Origin: Pseudocitrobacter corydidari
GTDB lineage: Bacteria > Pseudomonadota > Gammaproteobacteria > Enterobacterales > Enterobacteriaceae
Direction of reading: 5' to 3'
Length of the DNA: 64,000 bases
Assembly: GCF_021172065.1 (NCBI RefSeq)
Contig: NZ_CP087880.1
Span: 4,750,583 to 4,814,582 of the forward strand
Shown: one piece after another, positions 26,211-34,175 of the stretch
Layout of the letters: each line of letters begins with the position of its first letter
Numbering within the stretch: the first letter of the stretch is position 1
Notes under the pieces: generated by a model
The model's database searches: none
Told to the model about the DNA's origin: nothing
The model's input: the letters and a program-made list of their open reading frames with translations, nothing else
Translations under genes and position numbers: made by a program

Positions 26211-27137
26211 TCATGGGTGTAGGTTCCGCAATGCTGCCCTAACCCGGTTACTCAGTTCTTTGTCTGCTGTCAGGTGACTACTCTCTGTCCGCGTTCTGCC
26301 TTTCTTGTCGCGTTGTCCTACAGTGCTGAACGAGTGAATGCCGCGTTCCGCTGTTGCATCTCTGTATGAGCGTATCCAGTTGATTGAAATGAGTCGGAAC
26401 AGATCCCCCTTTGTCATCTGTGCCGTAGGTATTGGTCGGCGGAACGTGAACAGGCTGGCGAGCGTTTCAAACGGGAAGTGTTGCAGCCTGGACAGAAGAC
26501 CTAAGCCGTGTTGCTGTAGCGCGTCACCCTGCAATGTCACCTCTATGCGAGCACGTTGCTGATGAAGCGGCAGCGGCTGCTTCTTGTCGGTGCGTTTGTG
26601 ATAGCACTGCCATGAAATGGCATCATCTTCGTTGCCAATCCGCATGTTATACGCTGGGTTTATACGATTGCCGGGCTTATCAAGAAATTGGTTACTGCTG
26701 TTGTCGCCGTTGTATTGGCGATGATTGGTGCCCGGGGCGAACAGGCTTGTTTGCATCCGGTATGTGAGGGCGCGTGTTGCTTCAACTGATTGTTGTTTAT
26801 GCCAGAAGTCACAACTGATCTCTATCCCGGCAATAGTCGGTTCGGTTGCAAACGTGAACCGTCTGGCTAACGCATGGAGCGCAGCACGGAGCTGCTGATA
26901 GTTGTTCGCCAGCTCGTCATGAAAGCGAATGCGGAATGTGTCAGTAGCATCACCGGGCTGCATGTCGATTGCCTCAACCCACCAGCGATTAACGCTCGTT
27001 ATCTCTCTCAGCGCTCTGCGGATGTGTTGGTGCTGTGTTGGGCGTTCGGTGCGAATCTCAACGTCGAGCCAATCGATGACGGCGGTAGCCCTGAATTGCT
27101 TCAAGGCTGAATCCGCTGTTTGTTGATAGTTGTTCAT
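26211..27137 (-). CDS. Possible replication initiation protein (Rep_trans-like)
   Basis: 308 aa. I cannot assign it firmly. The layout recalls replication initiators of small rolling-circle plasmids and filamentous phages: an N-terminal VIDWLDVEI strand, a central IAGIEISCDFWHK segment, and a late RARIEVTLQG strand followed by a Lys/Arg-rich end. No HUH motif is obvious. It is third in an operon after the RHH protein and a small protein (10-nt gap), as expected for a plasmid-type replication/control module. Alternative: an unrelated phage-type protein. Confidence 0.5.
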   Translation of the reverse strand: MNNYQQTADSALKQFRATAVIDWLDVEIRTERPTQHQHIRRALREITSVNRWWVEAIDMQPGDATDTFRIRFHDELANNYQQLRAALHALARRFTFATEPTIAGIEISCDFWHKQQSVEATRALTYRMQTSLFAPGTNHRQYNGDNSSNQFLDKPGNRINPAYNMRIGNEDDAISWQCYHKRTDKKQPLPLHQQRARIEVTLQGDALQQHGLGLLSRLQHFPFETLASLFTFRRPIPTAQMTKGDLFRLISINWIRSYRDATAERGIHSFSTVGQRDKKGRTRTESSHLTADKELSNRVRAALRNLHP

Positions 27138-27147
27138 TGCCAGCCTT

Positions 27148-27477
27148 TCAGCTCGTCGCTATTGGAGGGCGAACGCTCCAATGCCGCTTATCGGTGAGGT
27201 CAATGTCAACCTCAAGCATAGACAGCATGTGCGGCTTGGAGGGGGGAGGGCAAAGGCGTGAGACTTTTTCGACGAACTCACATACTTCACTAAATAGATA
27301 AACCGGGCGAGGGTGGCGAGTGGAGGAATACCTTCCGACAGGAAGTAAGAACTCACCGTGATAGCTAGCCCTCCCGCGCCGCATATCCGCTAATAAATCA
27401 TCCCATGCCCTGACGTCGCCCAGCTTAGCTCTCAAAAAGTAAGCCGTCTCACTTGCTGAAAGGGTTTTAACTTTCAT
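27148..27477 (-). CDS. Hypothetical protein of the Rep-like operon
   Basis: 109 aa from ATG 27477, which is preceded by an excellent AAGGAGG that overlaps the stop of the RHH gene. It starts MKVKTLSASETAYFLRAKLG and contains a WDDLLADMRRGR helix and a VYLFSEVCEFVEKV segment, a layout seen in small DNA-binding or accessory proteins placed next to rep genes. No domain is recognised. Confidence 0.6.
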   Translation of the reverse strand: MKVKTLSASETAYFLRAKLGDVRAWDDLLADMRRGRASYHGEFLLPVGRYSSTRHPRPVYLFSEVCEFVEKVSRLCPPPSKPHMLSMLEVDIDLTDKRHWSVRPPIATS

Positions 27478-27487
27478 TGTGTCCTCC

Positions 27488-27970
27488 TTAATCAACGTCT
27501 GGAGCGATCATGAGATGTAGCTGACCGCGTAACTCGTTCTGAATGATCACGAATGGTGATCCGCCGTAGCTTTTGTCTTTGTAACCAGTCAGTAAGGTAA
27601 ACGCCGCAAATGAGCTATCACGTGTGACGATGGTTGCGCCGTCTAGCTCGCTCTGTAGTTGCTCGTCATTTAACCGCCAATAGCCATTTCCGATAATTTC
27701 ATGATGGGAGTCTGCTTCAACTGACCCAGACTCAGCGATGGTATGAATCTGCTCGGCCATCAATTCATCAGCCAATGCAGCACGTATCAGAGCTGTCCTG
27801 TTTGGTGCATCAGGTTGTGTCGCCAAAACTTCACTCGCCCAATTCTGCCAACGGATCCCGCGCTTTGCCGCAAGCATATCGAGCGCCGTCCATGTGGTGT
27901 CTTCTAACCGGAATGACGTGCGCCCAATTCCGGCAAGTTCTGCATTGCGTGTTTTGAAGGTCTTTTTCAT
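27488..27970 (-). CDS. Ribbon-helix-helix domain protein
   Basis: 160 aa. The N-terminus has the RHH pattern: strand TSFRLEDTTW, helix TALDMLAAKRG, turn IRW and helix QNWASEVLAT. The remaining part (SYGGSPFVIIQNELRGQLHLMI) is unassigned. RHH proteins usually repress their own promoter; a 33-bp palindrome lies 45 bp upstream of the start. First gene of the RHH-small protein-Rep operon, divergent from the serine recombinase. Confidence 0.75.
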   Translation of the reverse strand: MKKTFKTRNAELAGIGRTSFRLEDTTWTALDMLAAKRGIRWQNWASEVLATQPDAPNRTALIRAALADELMAEQIHTIAESGSVEADSHHEIIGNGYWRLNDEQLQSELDGATIVTRDSSFAAFTLLTGYKDKSYGGSPFVIIQNELRGQLHLMIAPDVD

Positions 27971-28014
27971 GTTTTACCTCGAAATGATCACGGATAAAAC
28001 TATATGACCTCTGC

Positions 28015-28047
28015 ATAAAAAAGTGAATATATATTTCACTTTTTTAT
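28015..28047. promoter_or_regulatory. 33-bp perfect palindrome between the RHH and recombinase genes
   Basis: Arms ATAAAAAAGTGAA (28015-28027) and TTCACTTTTTTAT (28035-28047) are perfectly complementary around a 7-nt loop. It lies in a divergent promoter region, so an operator, likely for the RHH protein, fits better than a terminator. The function is inferred. Confidence 0.6.
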
Positions 28048-28208
28048 GTTTATCGTGTAACCTTCATTCTTACTGGTAGTTTATATGTATACTCAATGGC
28101 TACCATTGAGAGCACACCATAAACTCCGGTTGCATCGTCAGTGATACAGCCTAAAAGCTACCGGTTTCGATGAACCGCTTAAATGCTACCAGCAACGGGA
28201 AATAAAAC

Positions 28209-28850
28209 ATGAACAGCAACCGCATCTACGCCTATCTTCGCGCCTCCACCAAAGACCAAAACGCTGAGCGTGCGCGTCAGGATTTGCAGGAGTTCGCCAC
28301 CAGCAATGGCGTTGCTATCTCTGCGTGGTTCATTGAGAACGAGTCTGGTGCATCACTGGCTCGTCCTGAGTTGATGAAGTTGCTTGATATAGCGCAAAGC
28401 GGTGATGTTCTGCTAGTTGAACAAGTAGATCGCCTATCACGCCTTAATGCGGAAGATTGGGAAAAGCTGACTGGGATGATTAAGGGGAAAGGAGTGCGTG
28501 TTGTCGCTCTCGATCTGCCAACGTCTCACATGATGGTGAACTCCGGTGACGAGTTCACCACCCGCATGATGCAGGCGCTAAACAGTATGATGCTCGATAT
28601 GTTGGCTGCTATTGCCCGAAAGGATCACCAAGACCGCAAACGCCGTCAGGCACAGGGTATTAAACTTGCGAAGGCCGAAGGAAAATTTAAAGGCCGTCAG
28701 ATTGATACCGGCTTGCATGAGCGCGTGCTGAAGTTACGTGATGCTGGCTGGTCATACACAGAAATCCAGAAAGCAACAAATGTAGCGAGAACAACTATTA
28801 GCCGAATTATAAAAACAAACCTCAAAAATATTCATGATAATATCATTTAA
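28209..28850 (+). CDS. Serine recombinase (resolvase/invertase family)
   Basis: 213 aa. The catalytic Ser13 lies in YLRASTKDQ, with the conserved VEQVDRLSRL at about 75-84 and the long E-helix ending near 140 (KDHQDRKRRQAQGI). A C-terminal helix-turn-helix of the Hin type is present (YTEIQKATNVARTTISRII). It could resolve element dimers or invert a segment. It is divergent from the RHH operon and ends at a terminator-like stem shared with the convergent gene. Confidence 0.93.
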   Translation: MNSNRIYAYLRASTKDQNAERARQDLQEFATSNGVAISAWFIENESGASLARPELMKLLDIAQSGDVLLVEQVDRLSRLNAEDWEKLTGMIKGKGVRVVALDLPTSHMMVNSGDEFTTRMMQALNSMMLDMLAAIARKDHQDRKRRQAQGIKLAKAEGKFKGRQIDTGLHERVLKLRDAGWSYTEIQKATNVARTTISRIIKTNLKNIHDNII

Positions 28851-28863
28851 ATAATTCATTGGT

Positions 28864-28899
28864 AAGTAGTCAACACCCAATGTTGACTACTTAAATGTT
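28864..28899. terminator. Bidirectional hairpin between convergent genes
   Basis: Perfect 11-bp stem AAGTAGTCAAC / GTTGACTACTT with a 7-nt loop, followed on the plus strand by AAATGTTATTTTTT. It follows the recombinase stop by 14 nt. Confidence 0.75.
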
Positions 28900-29275
28900 A
28901 TTTTTTAGAGCCGTAAATAAAACCGCCAATTCCACCGACCAGCGTTGTAATTAATGAAGCGAACCCTTGTGCAAAACCAGGGAGTTCATCTTTTGTAGCG
29001 CCGAAGTAGATTACTATGCAAAGTAATATAAAAATACAAAGGAATAAACCATACAATGCAATTTTTCTTAGCGATGAATCACTTTCAGCCTTAATCTCTT
29101 TTTCGGTTTTAGGCCGATGTTGCTTAATCATATCTTCTAATTCAGCCCTAAACATTACATATGTATTAGGGTTGGTATCGCTCGGAGATGGTGCGGCAGT
29201 AACACTACTGCTGGAGGAGAATGTTACTTTTATTTGCTCATCTTTAGCACCTTGATTTGAACCAAAAAAACTCAT
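28898..29275 (-). CDS. Small membrane protein of an AT-rich two-gene unit
   Basis: 125 aa. Residues 1-70 are polar with low-complexity SSSSS and an acidic/basic helix; two hydrophobic segments follow, IALYGLFLCIFILLCIVIYFG (about 72-92) and FASLITTLVGGIGGFIYG (about 105-122), ending in SKK. The glycine-rich second helix suggests oligomer packing. The start overlaps the stop of the upstream gene as ATGA, so the two are translationally coupled. No known family is recognised. A membrane effector partner of the upstream protein is possible but unproven. Confidence 0.7.
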   Translation of the reverse strand: MSFFGSNQGAKDEQIKVTFSSSSSVTAAPSPSDTNPNTYVMFRAELEDMIKQHRPKTEKEIKAESDSSLRKIALYGLFLCIFILLCIVIYFGATKDELPGFAQGFASLITTLVGGIGGFIYGSKK

Positions 29276-29949
29276 TTTTTGCCCACCTCTTTTGCATAGG
29301 TTGGGTTAAATGCATTACTTTTAATTTCAAATAATGATAGTAGTTCTTCTTCTTTTAATGCCTCAGCTCTTGCAATGCTGTTGTTATCTAATTGAATTAC
29401 AATTCCATTGCCGTTGTAATTAGGAGCTTCAATATGCCCTTGGTTTATACTAATGACATTATTGAAAGTAATACCTTTATCGATGGTTGTTTTATTTAAT
29501 CTCAGCGAGATCTCATCAAAAGAACCTGCGTCTTTATTAATAAATAGATCGCTTATTTCTTTCTCTGGATTGTTGGATTTAACATAAAATGAACCAACAT
29601 TACCAAATCTGGATATTTTATACTCACTTATGATAGACAATATAAAGTTTTTACATAATGCCTTGAACTCTTTGATTGATTGCTCTATGTCCTCAACAGG
29701 ATTGTATTGCCTAATGAAGTCCACACGATTGAGAGAAATGTTTATAGTGTTTTTATTATATGAAGATGCAGCCATAACCCGAGGGATTTCTGCTGGTGCT
29801 TCTGGTGGAAGAGGCAGAACCTGTGGCATGGCATCTATTAGGCCCCCTAAGTCAGAATTTAATTTATTAAAGAATAGATCCGGTCTCTTAATAAAAGAAT
29901 CGAGAAAAATAGCAAGTTGTGTTGAGATGATTTGTGGTTCGCTTTTCAT
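29272..29949 (-). CDS. Hypothetical protein, first gene of the AT-rich two-gene unit
   Basis: 225 aa from ATG 29949, which has GGAG 5 nt upstream. The N-terminal half holds LFFNKLNSDLGGLIDAMPQVLPLPPEAPAEIPRVMAASS, a pattern I associate with uncharacterised proteins, then alternating strands (NTINISLNRVDFI, GNVGSFYVKS, GIVIQLDN). No catalytic motif is visible. Codon use is AT-rich compared with the backbone, indicating recent transfer. It is coupled to the membrane protein gene by an ATGA overlap. Confidence 0.7.
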   Translation of the reverse strand: MKSEPQIISTQLAIFLDSFIKRPDLFFNKLNSDLGGLIDAMPQVLPLPPEAPAEIPRVMAASSYNKNTINISLNRVDFIRQYNPVEDIEQSIKEFKALCKNFILSIISEYKISRFGNVGSFYVKSNNPEKEISDLFINKDAGSFDEISLRLNKTTIDKGITFNNVISINQGHIEAPNYNGNGIVIQLDNNSIARAEALKEEELLSLFEIKSNAFNPTYAKEVGKK

Positions 29950-30064
29950 GATCACTCCATTTTGAATGTGTTCTTACTTGAACAGTATACATTATCGAAT
30001 CAGTTCATCTCTACTGGCATTGGGCAGGTGCGATAGCTTTAACAACAACTACTGTTGCTTTACA

Positions 30065-30562
30065 TTATTCAAATGAAGCCGCGATGACCTTCCCGGTGTT
30101 GGCGTTAAAAACACAAAAATATTGCAGAGGGGTATGCATCCCCAAGCTATTAATCGCTTTAGCCTGTTGTCCGAACATTTGTATAGTTCGTTTGTTTTCG
30201 TTGTGCCAGAGGTAGGTGCTGAAAACCGGTTGCGCTTCGCTATCCAGCCACACATGGTGAAACTTCGCTTTCTCATCCATTAGCTGCTTGCACTCCCTGA
30301 CCGGGTTATGGTGCGTTCTCGCATAGCATTCCGGGTTGTCATCTGCACATACGATATCTTTTCGTGCTGCCTGATGCTCAGCACCTACAGCAGAAAAGGC
30401 GCATATGCCCAGCACCAATGAGAGAGTGCCCAGAGCCCCCCATACAATTGCGCGTAGCGTGCTGACGTGCTGCTTTGATACAACATGGGCGACTATACTA
30501 TAACTGGCCCAGCTAAGCGCGGCTCCCACTGACATCGATAATAAAAAGTCTGCTCCTGCCAT
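30065..30562 (-). CDS. Hypothetical membrane-anchored protein
   Basis: 165 aa from ATG 30562 (GAGG 6 nt upstream). Two N-terminal hydrophobic helices (ADFLLSMSVGAALSWASYSIVA and AIVWGALGTLSLVLGICAFS) are followed by a soluble part of about 110 residues with four Cys (CADDNPEC, CKQLM, FCVFN), probably periplasmic if disulfide-bonded. Function unknown. It stands alone between the two-gene unit and the XRE gene. Confidence 0.6.
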   Translation of the reverse strand: MAGADFLLSMSVGAALSWASYSIVAHVVSKQHVSTLRAIVWGALGTLSLVLGICAFSAVGAEHQAARKDIVCADDNPECYARTHHNPVRECKQLMDEKAKFHHVWLDSEAQPVFSTYLWHNENKRTIQMFGQQAKAINSLGMHTPLQYFCVFNANTGKVIAASFE

Positions 30563-30670
30563 GATTGCCTCATTTTCCAAACCAGATCGCGCCTGATAGC
30601 GAACGCTGGTGATGCCAAACCGAAGACGATCATCATACTTCGTTGGTTTTAAATGTCACTATTGGTGTTT

Positions 30671-30751
30671 ATTTTGAATCTATTGAGGAGGTCACGAGAC
30701 AGGAGATTAATGCGAGTGACTAAGCTACTGACGCGAGAATAGATTCAAAAT
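30671..30751. repeat. 14-bp inverted repeat pair upstream of the XRE gene
   Basis: ATTTTGAATCTATT (30671-30684) and its exact complement AATAGATTCAAAAT (30738-30751) are separated by 53 bp. The distance and perfection suggest paired operator or recombination sites. Confidence 0.6.
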
Positions 30752-30801
30752 GTCTCATATGGAGCGTGGCCTTACAGTGGTCAAAATTGCACATTCAGTG
30801 C

Positions 30802-31266
30802 ATGAAAAAGACCTTGAGAATACAGTTTGGCGAGCGGGTAAAAGAACTGCGCATTGCCACAGGAATGAGCCAGGAAGCCTTTGCCGATCGGTGCGGGTTC
30901 GCACGTAGCTATATGAGCCGCATTGAACGTGGTGGTTCTAATGCGTCTCTGGATGCGATTGAGGTGCTGGCTAACGCTCTGAGTGTTGAGCCGTGGCAGT
31001 TGTTAGCGTCTGACTCATCTGAAGATAACGATCCTGAACTGTTGGTTCCATACGCAGCCGATGGTTCCTGTTTTCACCCCGGTTTGGCGAGCACCCGTGA
31101 TGGTTCGTTTGGCGTAGGTGATAAAGCGGCTCAGAAGCGTTTTGGCACGTTTTCTGAAGCTCTTGAGTATCTCCGTAGCATGGAGACAGCAAAATGGCGT
31201 AGGCCCAATGCCAGTGGCAACTGGGGTATTGTTTCGGCAGTGCGGTGGGGCAAACTGAGAAAGTGA
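30802..31266 (+). CDS. XRE-family regulator with C-terminal extension
   Basis: 154 aa from ATG 30802 (weak ribosome site; a GTG at 30766 would add 12 residues). The HTH_3 domain fills residues about 8-62 (MSQEAFADRCGFARSYMSRIERG). The rest has a short FGTFSEALEYLRSME ... KWRRPNASGNWGIV motif that I do not recognise. The DNA-binding part resembles controller proteins of restriction systems, and a nuclease-like gene follows 175 bp downstream. Confidence 0.85.
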   Translation: MKKTLRIQFGERVKELRIATGMSQEAFADRCGFARSYMSRIERGGSNASLDAIEVLANALSVEPWQLLASDSSEDNDPELLVPYAADGSCFHPGLASTRDGSFGVGDKAAQKRFGTFSEALEYLRSMETAKWRRPNASGNWGIVSAVRWGKLRK

Positions 31267-31441
31267 AGTAAGTGTAAGTTTATAAATTCTGGATGCTGTA
31301 TTAATGAACAGTCTTCTTTGGCAAAAGATGAGACACCTATGAATCAGTCTTACTTTTCTATAAGAGTCGACAAAACATCAAAATCCAGGTGCGTTACGTA
31401 GGCGTTACAGTGGCATTTCACTTCGGCAATGGAGAGTGTTT

Positions 31442-32314
31442 TTGAAAAATAATCATTTAACATCATATGATTGGCTAAATGCGCTGAATAATCTTGAATT
31501 GCTGTCACTTCATTCCGAAATTTTAACGCAGTTGCGTTCTAGAGGTGTAATTCGCACCAAGAATAATCCTGTTGGTGACTATGCTGAATGGCTGGTTTCT
31601 AATGCACTGGGTATGACTCTTCTCAGTAATTCGTCGGCGGGTGCTGATGCCATTGATGCTGATGGCCTGAAAGTGCAGATCAAAGCGAGGAGAGTCACAT
31701 CGGATAATCCTTCCCGGCAACTCAGTGCATTGCGTAACTATGAAGCTGCCGATTTTGATTATTTGATAGCCGTTATTTTCGATAAAACTTACAACATTCT
31801 TGATGCCTACAAAATCCCACATGAAGTAATACGAGATTACGCTCGGCATAGTGATCACGTTAACGCACATATCGTTACCCTCAAGGGCGCGATTCTTACT
31901 GATCCCCGAGTGAGTTCCATCAAAGAAGAATTGATTGTAAGGAGTTCGGCTTCAGTCAATGAAGCGGCTATGCAAACCCTTCCACCTGAACCTATGGAAG
32001 AGGTTTCGAATCAACCAGAGAAGATAACGAGTAGTGTTACCCTGGTCAGCCTCCTTAAGGCTATCGGGATGGAGTGCTTCGTAAACTACTACCACCATTT
32101 TGCCGATTCAAATTTATCAAGCGCTTATATCATTGAGCAAATGCACTCACGTGAGGGTTATACAGAGAAAAGTTGCCGGGGCCGTCTCAGTAAAGCGCGA
32201 AAAGTGATCAGGGATGGTTTAAGTATTGAGGCCTTGACGTTGATCGCTGACTCTGGGCGAATACAAGATTCTGTCAGAAGTGACGCGCTAAAACTTATCA
32301 GTGTTCTGGAGTGA
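31442..32314 (+). CDS. Putative PD-(D/E)XK-family nuclease
   Basis: About 290 aa, starting at TTG 31442 with GGAGAG 5 nt upstream (a GTG at 31436 overlaps this site). Residues 45-84 read GDYAEWLV, then GADAIDADGLKVQIKARR: a glutamate (49), an aspartate (69) and QxK (79-81) fit the PD-(D/E)XK nuclease core, with Gln in place of the usual Asp/Glu. The C-terminal third (about 185-290) is helical with a basic segment SCRGRLSKARKVIRDG. No methyltransferase is adjacent, so a classical restriction-modification pair is not present. It ends beside the attR arm sites. DNA cleavage is inferred. Confidence 0.7.
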   Translation: MKNNHLTSYDWLNALNNLELLSLHSEILTQLRSRGVIRTKNNPVGDYAEWLVSNALGMTLLSNSSAGADAIDADGLKVQIKARRVTSDNPSRQLSALRNYEAADFDYLIAVIFDKTYNILDAYKIPHEVIRDYARHSDHVNAHIVTLKGAILTDPRVSSIKEELIVRSSASVNEAAMQTLPPEPMEEVSNQPEKITSSVTLVSLLKAIGMECFVNYYHHFADSNLSSAYIIEQMHSREGYTEKSCRGRLSKARKVIRDGLSIEALTLIADSGRIQDSVRSDALKLISVLE

Positions 32315-32339
32315 AGCGGTTTGCAAAGCGTTGTAGTTC

Positions 32340-32361
32340 CTCCTACAAAACCCTCCTACAA
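32340..32361 (+). repeat. Candidate integrase arm-type sites, right
   Basis: Two direct copies of CTCCTACAA at 32340-32348 and 32353-32361, 13 bp apart, matching the single copy at 23271-23279. Confidence 0.5.
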
Positions 32362-32419
32362 TGCTCCAAGTTTTGTTAATAAATCCATTGGATTACGAGA
32401 TCTTTGGAGCGGGGTTGAT

Positions 32420-32437
32420 TTCCCTTCGCCCGCTCCA
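32420..32437. repeat. attR core
   Basis: Exact 18-bp copy of the glyU 3' end; upstream bases GGGTTGATT still resemble the tRNA T-arm. Marks the right border of the island. Confidence 0.9.
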
Positions 32438-32458
32438 GACCCAACATTTTTACTCATT

Positions 32459-34057
32459 TCACAGTAGCTTCTTTCTCTTCCCTGACGCTTGTTGCTCCAC
32501 CCCTTTCGCCATCGCCGCCCCTATCTCCGCGCACACTACCAACCCCTGCACAAACGGTCTGTCATGCATCAGCCACGGCAGCGCGCCAAACGCGATTCGT
32601 CCACGCACGCTCTCAGGTGCCTGCAAGGTATAGTCGTCACCGACATCCGGTATGTCATCGCCGCAGGCTAAAAGCTGTTTGCGAAGCGTGGGGAAGGGAA
32701 GGTCTTTGGTTTTTAGCGCCTTCTGGCCACGGGCGTCGATAAACACGTCAAATTCATAACGCGCATCATCGGTGGTAATGGTCGTCAGGCCATCGTTGAC
32801 TTGCATCTCATAGTCGCTTCCCAGCGCCCGAATATGAATCAGCCCGGCTTCACGCAGCGCCAACAGGCGGCGGATAGATTCAGACGGAATAGCGGCATAG
32901 TTATCGATAAAAACGCGCGCCAGCCCTTTTTTGAAACGTTTGCGGTCCTCTTCGTTCAGATGCGGAACGATCTCCTCAATCACTTCATGCAGCCGCAAAA
33001 CGGTGTAGCGCCAGGGCACCGTGTGCTTCTCGCGCTTATTACGTTCGACCTCTTCCAGGTTGTCCTGCGCCCAGTAAAACGGATCGTGTTTTTTACGATC
33101 GGCAAACCAGGCCTCGGAGAGCGTATCGGCATTCAGGTTGTTTAAGCCTATCCGCGCACTCCACTGCGGATCTGCCTGTTCCAGTTCGGAGACGATCAAC
33201 TGAAATACCCTATTCAGCAGGCCCTCACTGCCTTTAGCAATTTCAGCTGCAATTGCCTGCTCCGTCACTATCGCCAGCGGTTCGTAGGGCAGGGGGCAGT
33301 AAAAATCCGCTTCCGGCAGAATGCCGCTGCGCGACATCAGCGTCAGCTGAAGCGACTGGCTTTGCGCATTAAGCTGGAAGCGCGTGGTTTTACCCTCTTC
33401 AACAATGAATTTTCCATGCTGCGAGACGACTGCCATGGCGGCATCAAGCCCACTCAATGAGGCACCCATAATGCCCACACGGCACGGCGCAATGCGCGCG
33501 TCCATCAGGCCGGTCCACGGGCTGGGGTAAAAGTCGCGCGGCGAGTCATCGTCTTCGGGCCACATGTGCCCGGTGGCGATTACCGCATAATCAAAGGGTT
33601 CCGGGGTATTGCGATTTTCGGTCCATAGCTGCACGCCATTCTCGGTGGCCTCAATATCAGCAATCCTGCTCGCTTCCCGCACCGAGACGTCAAACCCCAA
33701 GCGCTCAGCTTTCTCGACCAGCGCCAGAAAGCGGTCACGGTAATAATCGCCGAGGATCACGCGCGGTAAAAATTGCCGCTCATGCAGTGATTCACGTTTA
33801 ATCGCAAAGCGCGCCAGGTAGCTGTCGCTCTGTTGATGCAGCCATTCCAGATAAGTGATGAAAATCGGCGGGATCTCAATGCTGGCAATATTCGCCAGCA
33901 TCAGCGTAGCATTATTATCATCGTTATAGGGCATGCCGACGCCCGCTTCTTCAGCCTGCTCGAAGAGCGTAATCGCATGTGGTTCGCCGCGCTCAATAAG
34001 CGCGTGAAAGGTGTAAATTCCGGTCGGGCCGACGCCGACAATCGCCACGTTTTTCAT
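32459..34057 (-). CDS. FAD/NAD(P)-binding oxidoreductase-like protein
   Basis: 532 aa. The N-terminal Rossmann FAD-binding motif is VAIVGVGPTGIYT (residues 4-16), and a second dinucleotide-binding region contains VIATGHMWPEDDD and RVGIMGASLSGLDAA. It belongs to the NAD_binding_9-type (PF13454-like) group. ATG 34057 has AGG 6 nt upstream; a longer frame to 34222 is not supported. It lies 118 bp downstream of a FhuE-like siderophore receptor on the same strand, so a role in iron or siderophore metabolism is suggested. The substrate is unknown. Confidence 0.85.
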   Translation of the reverse strand: MKNVAIVGVGPTGIYTFHALIERGEPHAITLFEQAEEAGVGMPYNDDNNATLMLANIASIEIPPIFITYLEWLHQQSDSYLARFAIKRESLHERQFLPRVILGDYYRDRFLALVEKAERLGFDVSVREASRIADIEATENGVQLWTENRNTPEPFDYAVIATGHMWPEDDDSPRDFYPSPWTGLMDARIAPCRVGIMGASLSGLDAAMAVVSQHGKFIVEEGKTTRFQLNAQSQSLQLTLMSRSGILPEADFYCPLPYEPLAIVTEQAIAAEIAKGSEGLLNRVFQLIVSELEQADPQWSARIGLNNLNADTLSEAWFADRKKHDPFYWAQDNLEEVERNKREKHTVPWRYTVLRLHEVIEEIVPHLNEEDRKRFKKGLARVFIDNYAAIPSESIRRLLALREAGLIHIRALGSDYEMQVNDGLTTITTDDARYEFDVFIDARGQKALKTKDLPFPTLRKQLLACGDDIPDVGDDYTLQAPESVRGRIAFGALPWLMHDRPFVQGLVVCAEIGAAMAKGVEQQASGKRKKLL

Positions 34058-34175
34058 AATCATCCTGAAAAAGAAACACAGAGATAAGTCTGGTCGAAAA
34101 AGACGATTGCGCCAAACCTGGCGGCGGAATTTCAGAAGAAAGGAAAACGGCACCGGGCGGTGCCGTTGAGGGAGA

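Larger units (their letters stand above)
23189..32437. mobile_element. Integrative genomic element at glyU (about 9.25 kb)
   Basis: Bounded by an 18-bp perfect direct repeat TTCCCTTCGCCCGCTCCA at 23189-23206 (inside glyU) and 32420-32437. The integrase gene lies next to the left end. Contents in order: integrase, NIPSNAP-like, possible Rep, small protein, RHH protein, serine recombinase, two-gene AT-rich unit, membrane protein, XRE regulator, PD-(D/E)XK-like nuclease. No capsid, tail, lysis or conjugation genes are visible, so it is a non-autonomous or satellite-like element, or one of an unfamiliar type. Confidence 0.92.

Noticed and set aside
31436..31441. GTG 31436 as start of the nuclease-like gene
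   Set aside because: It overlaps the likely ribosome site GGAGAG; TTG 31442 has proper spacing, although the choice is not certain.
23189..32437. Prophage
   Set aside because: No capsid, portal, terminase, tail or lysis genes are seen; the content fits a small integrative element.
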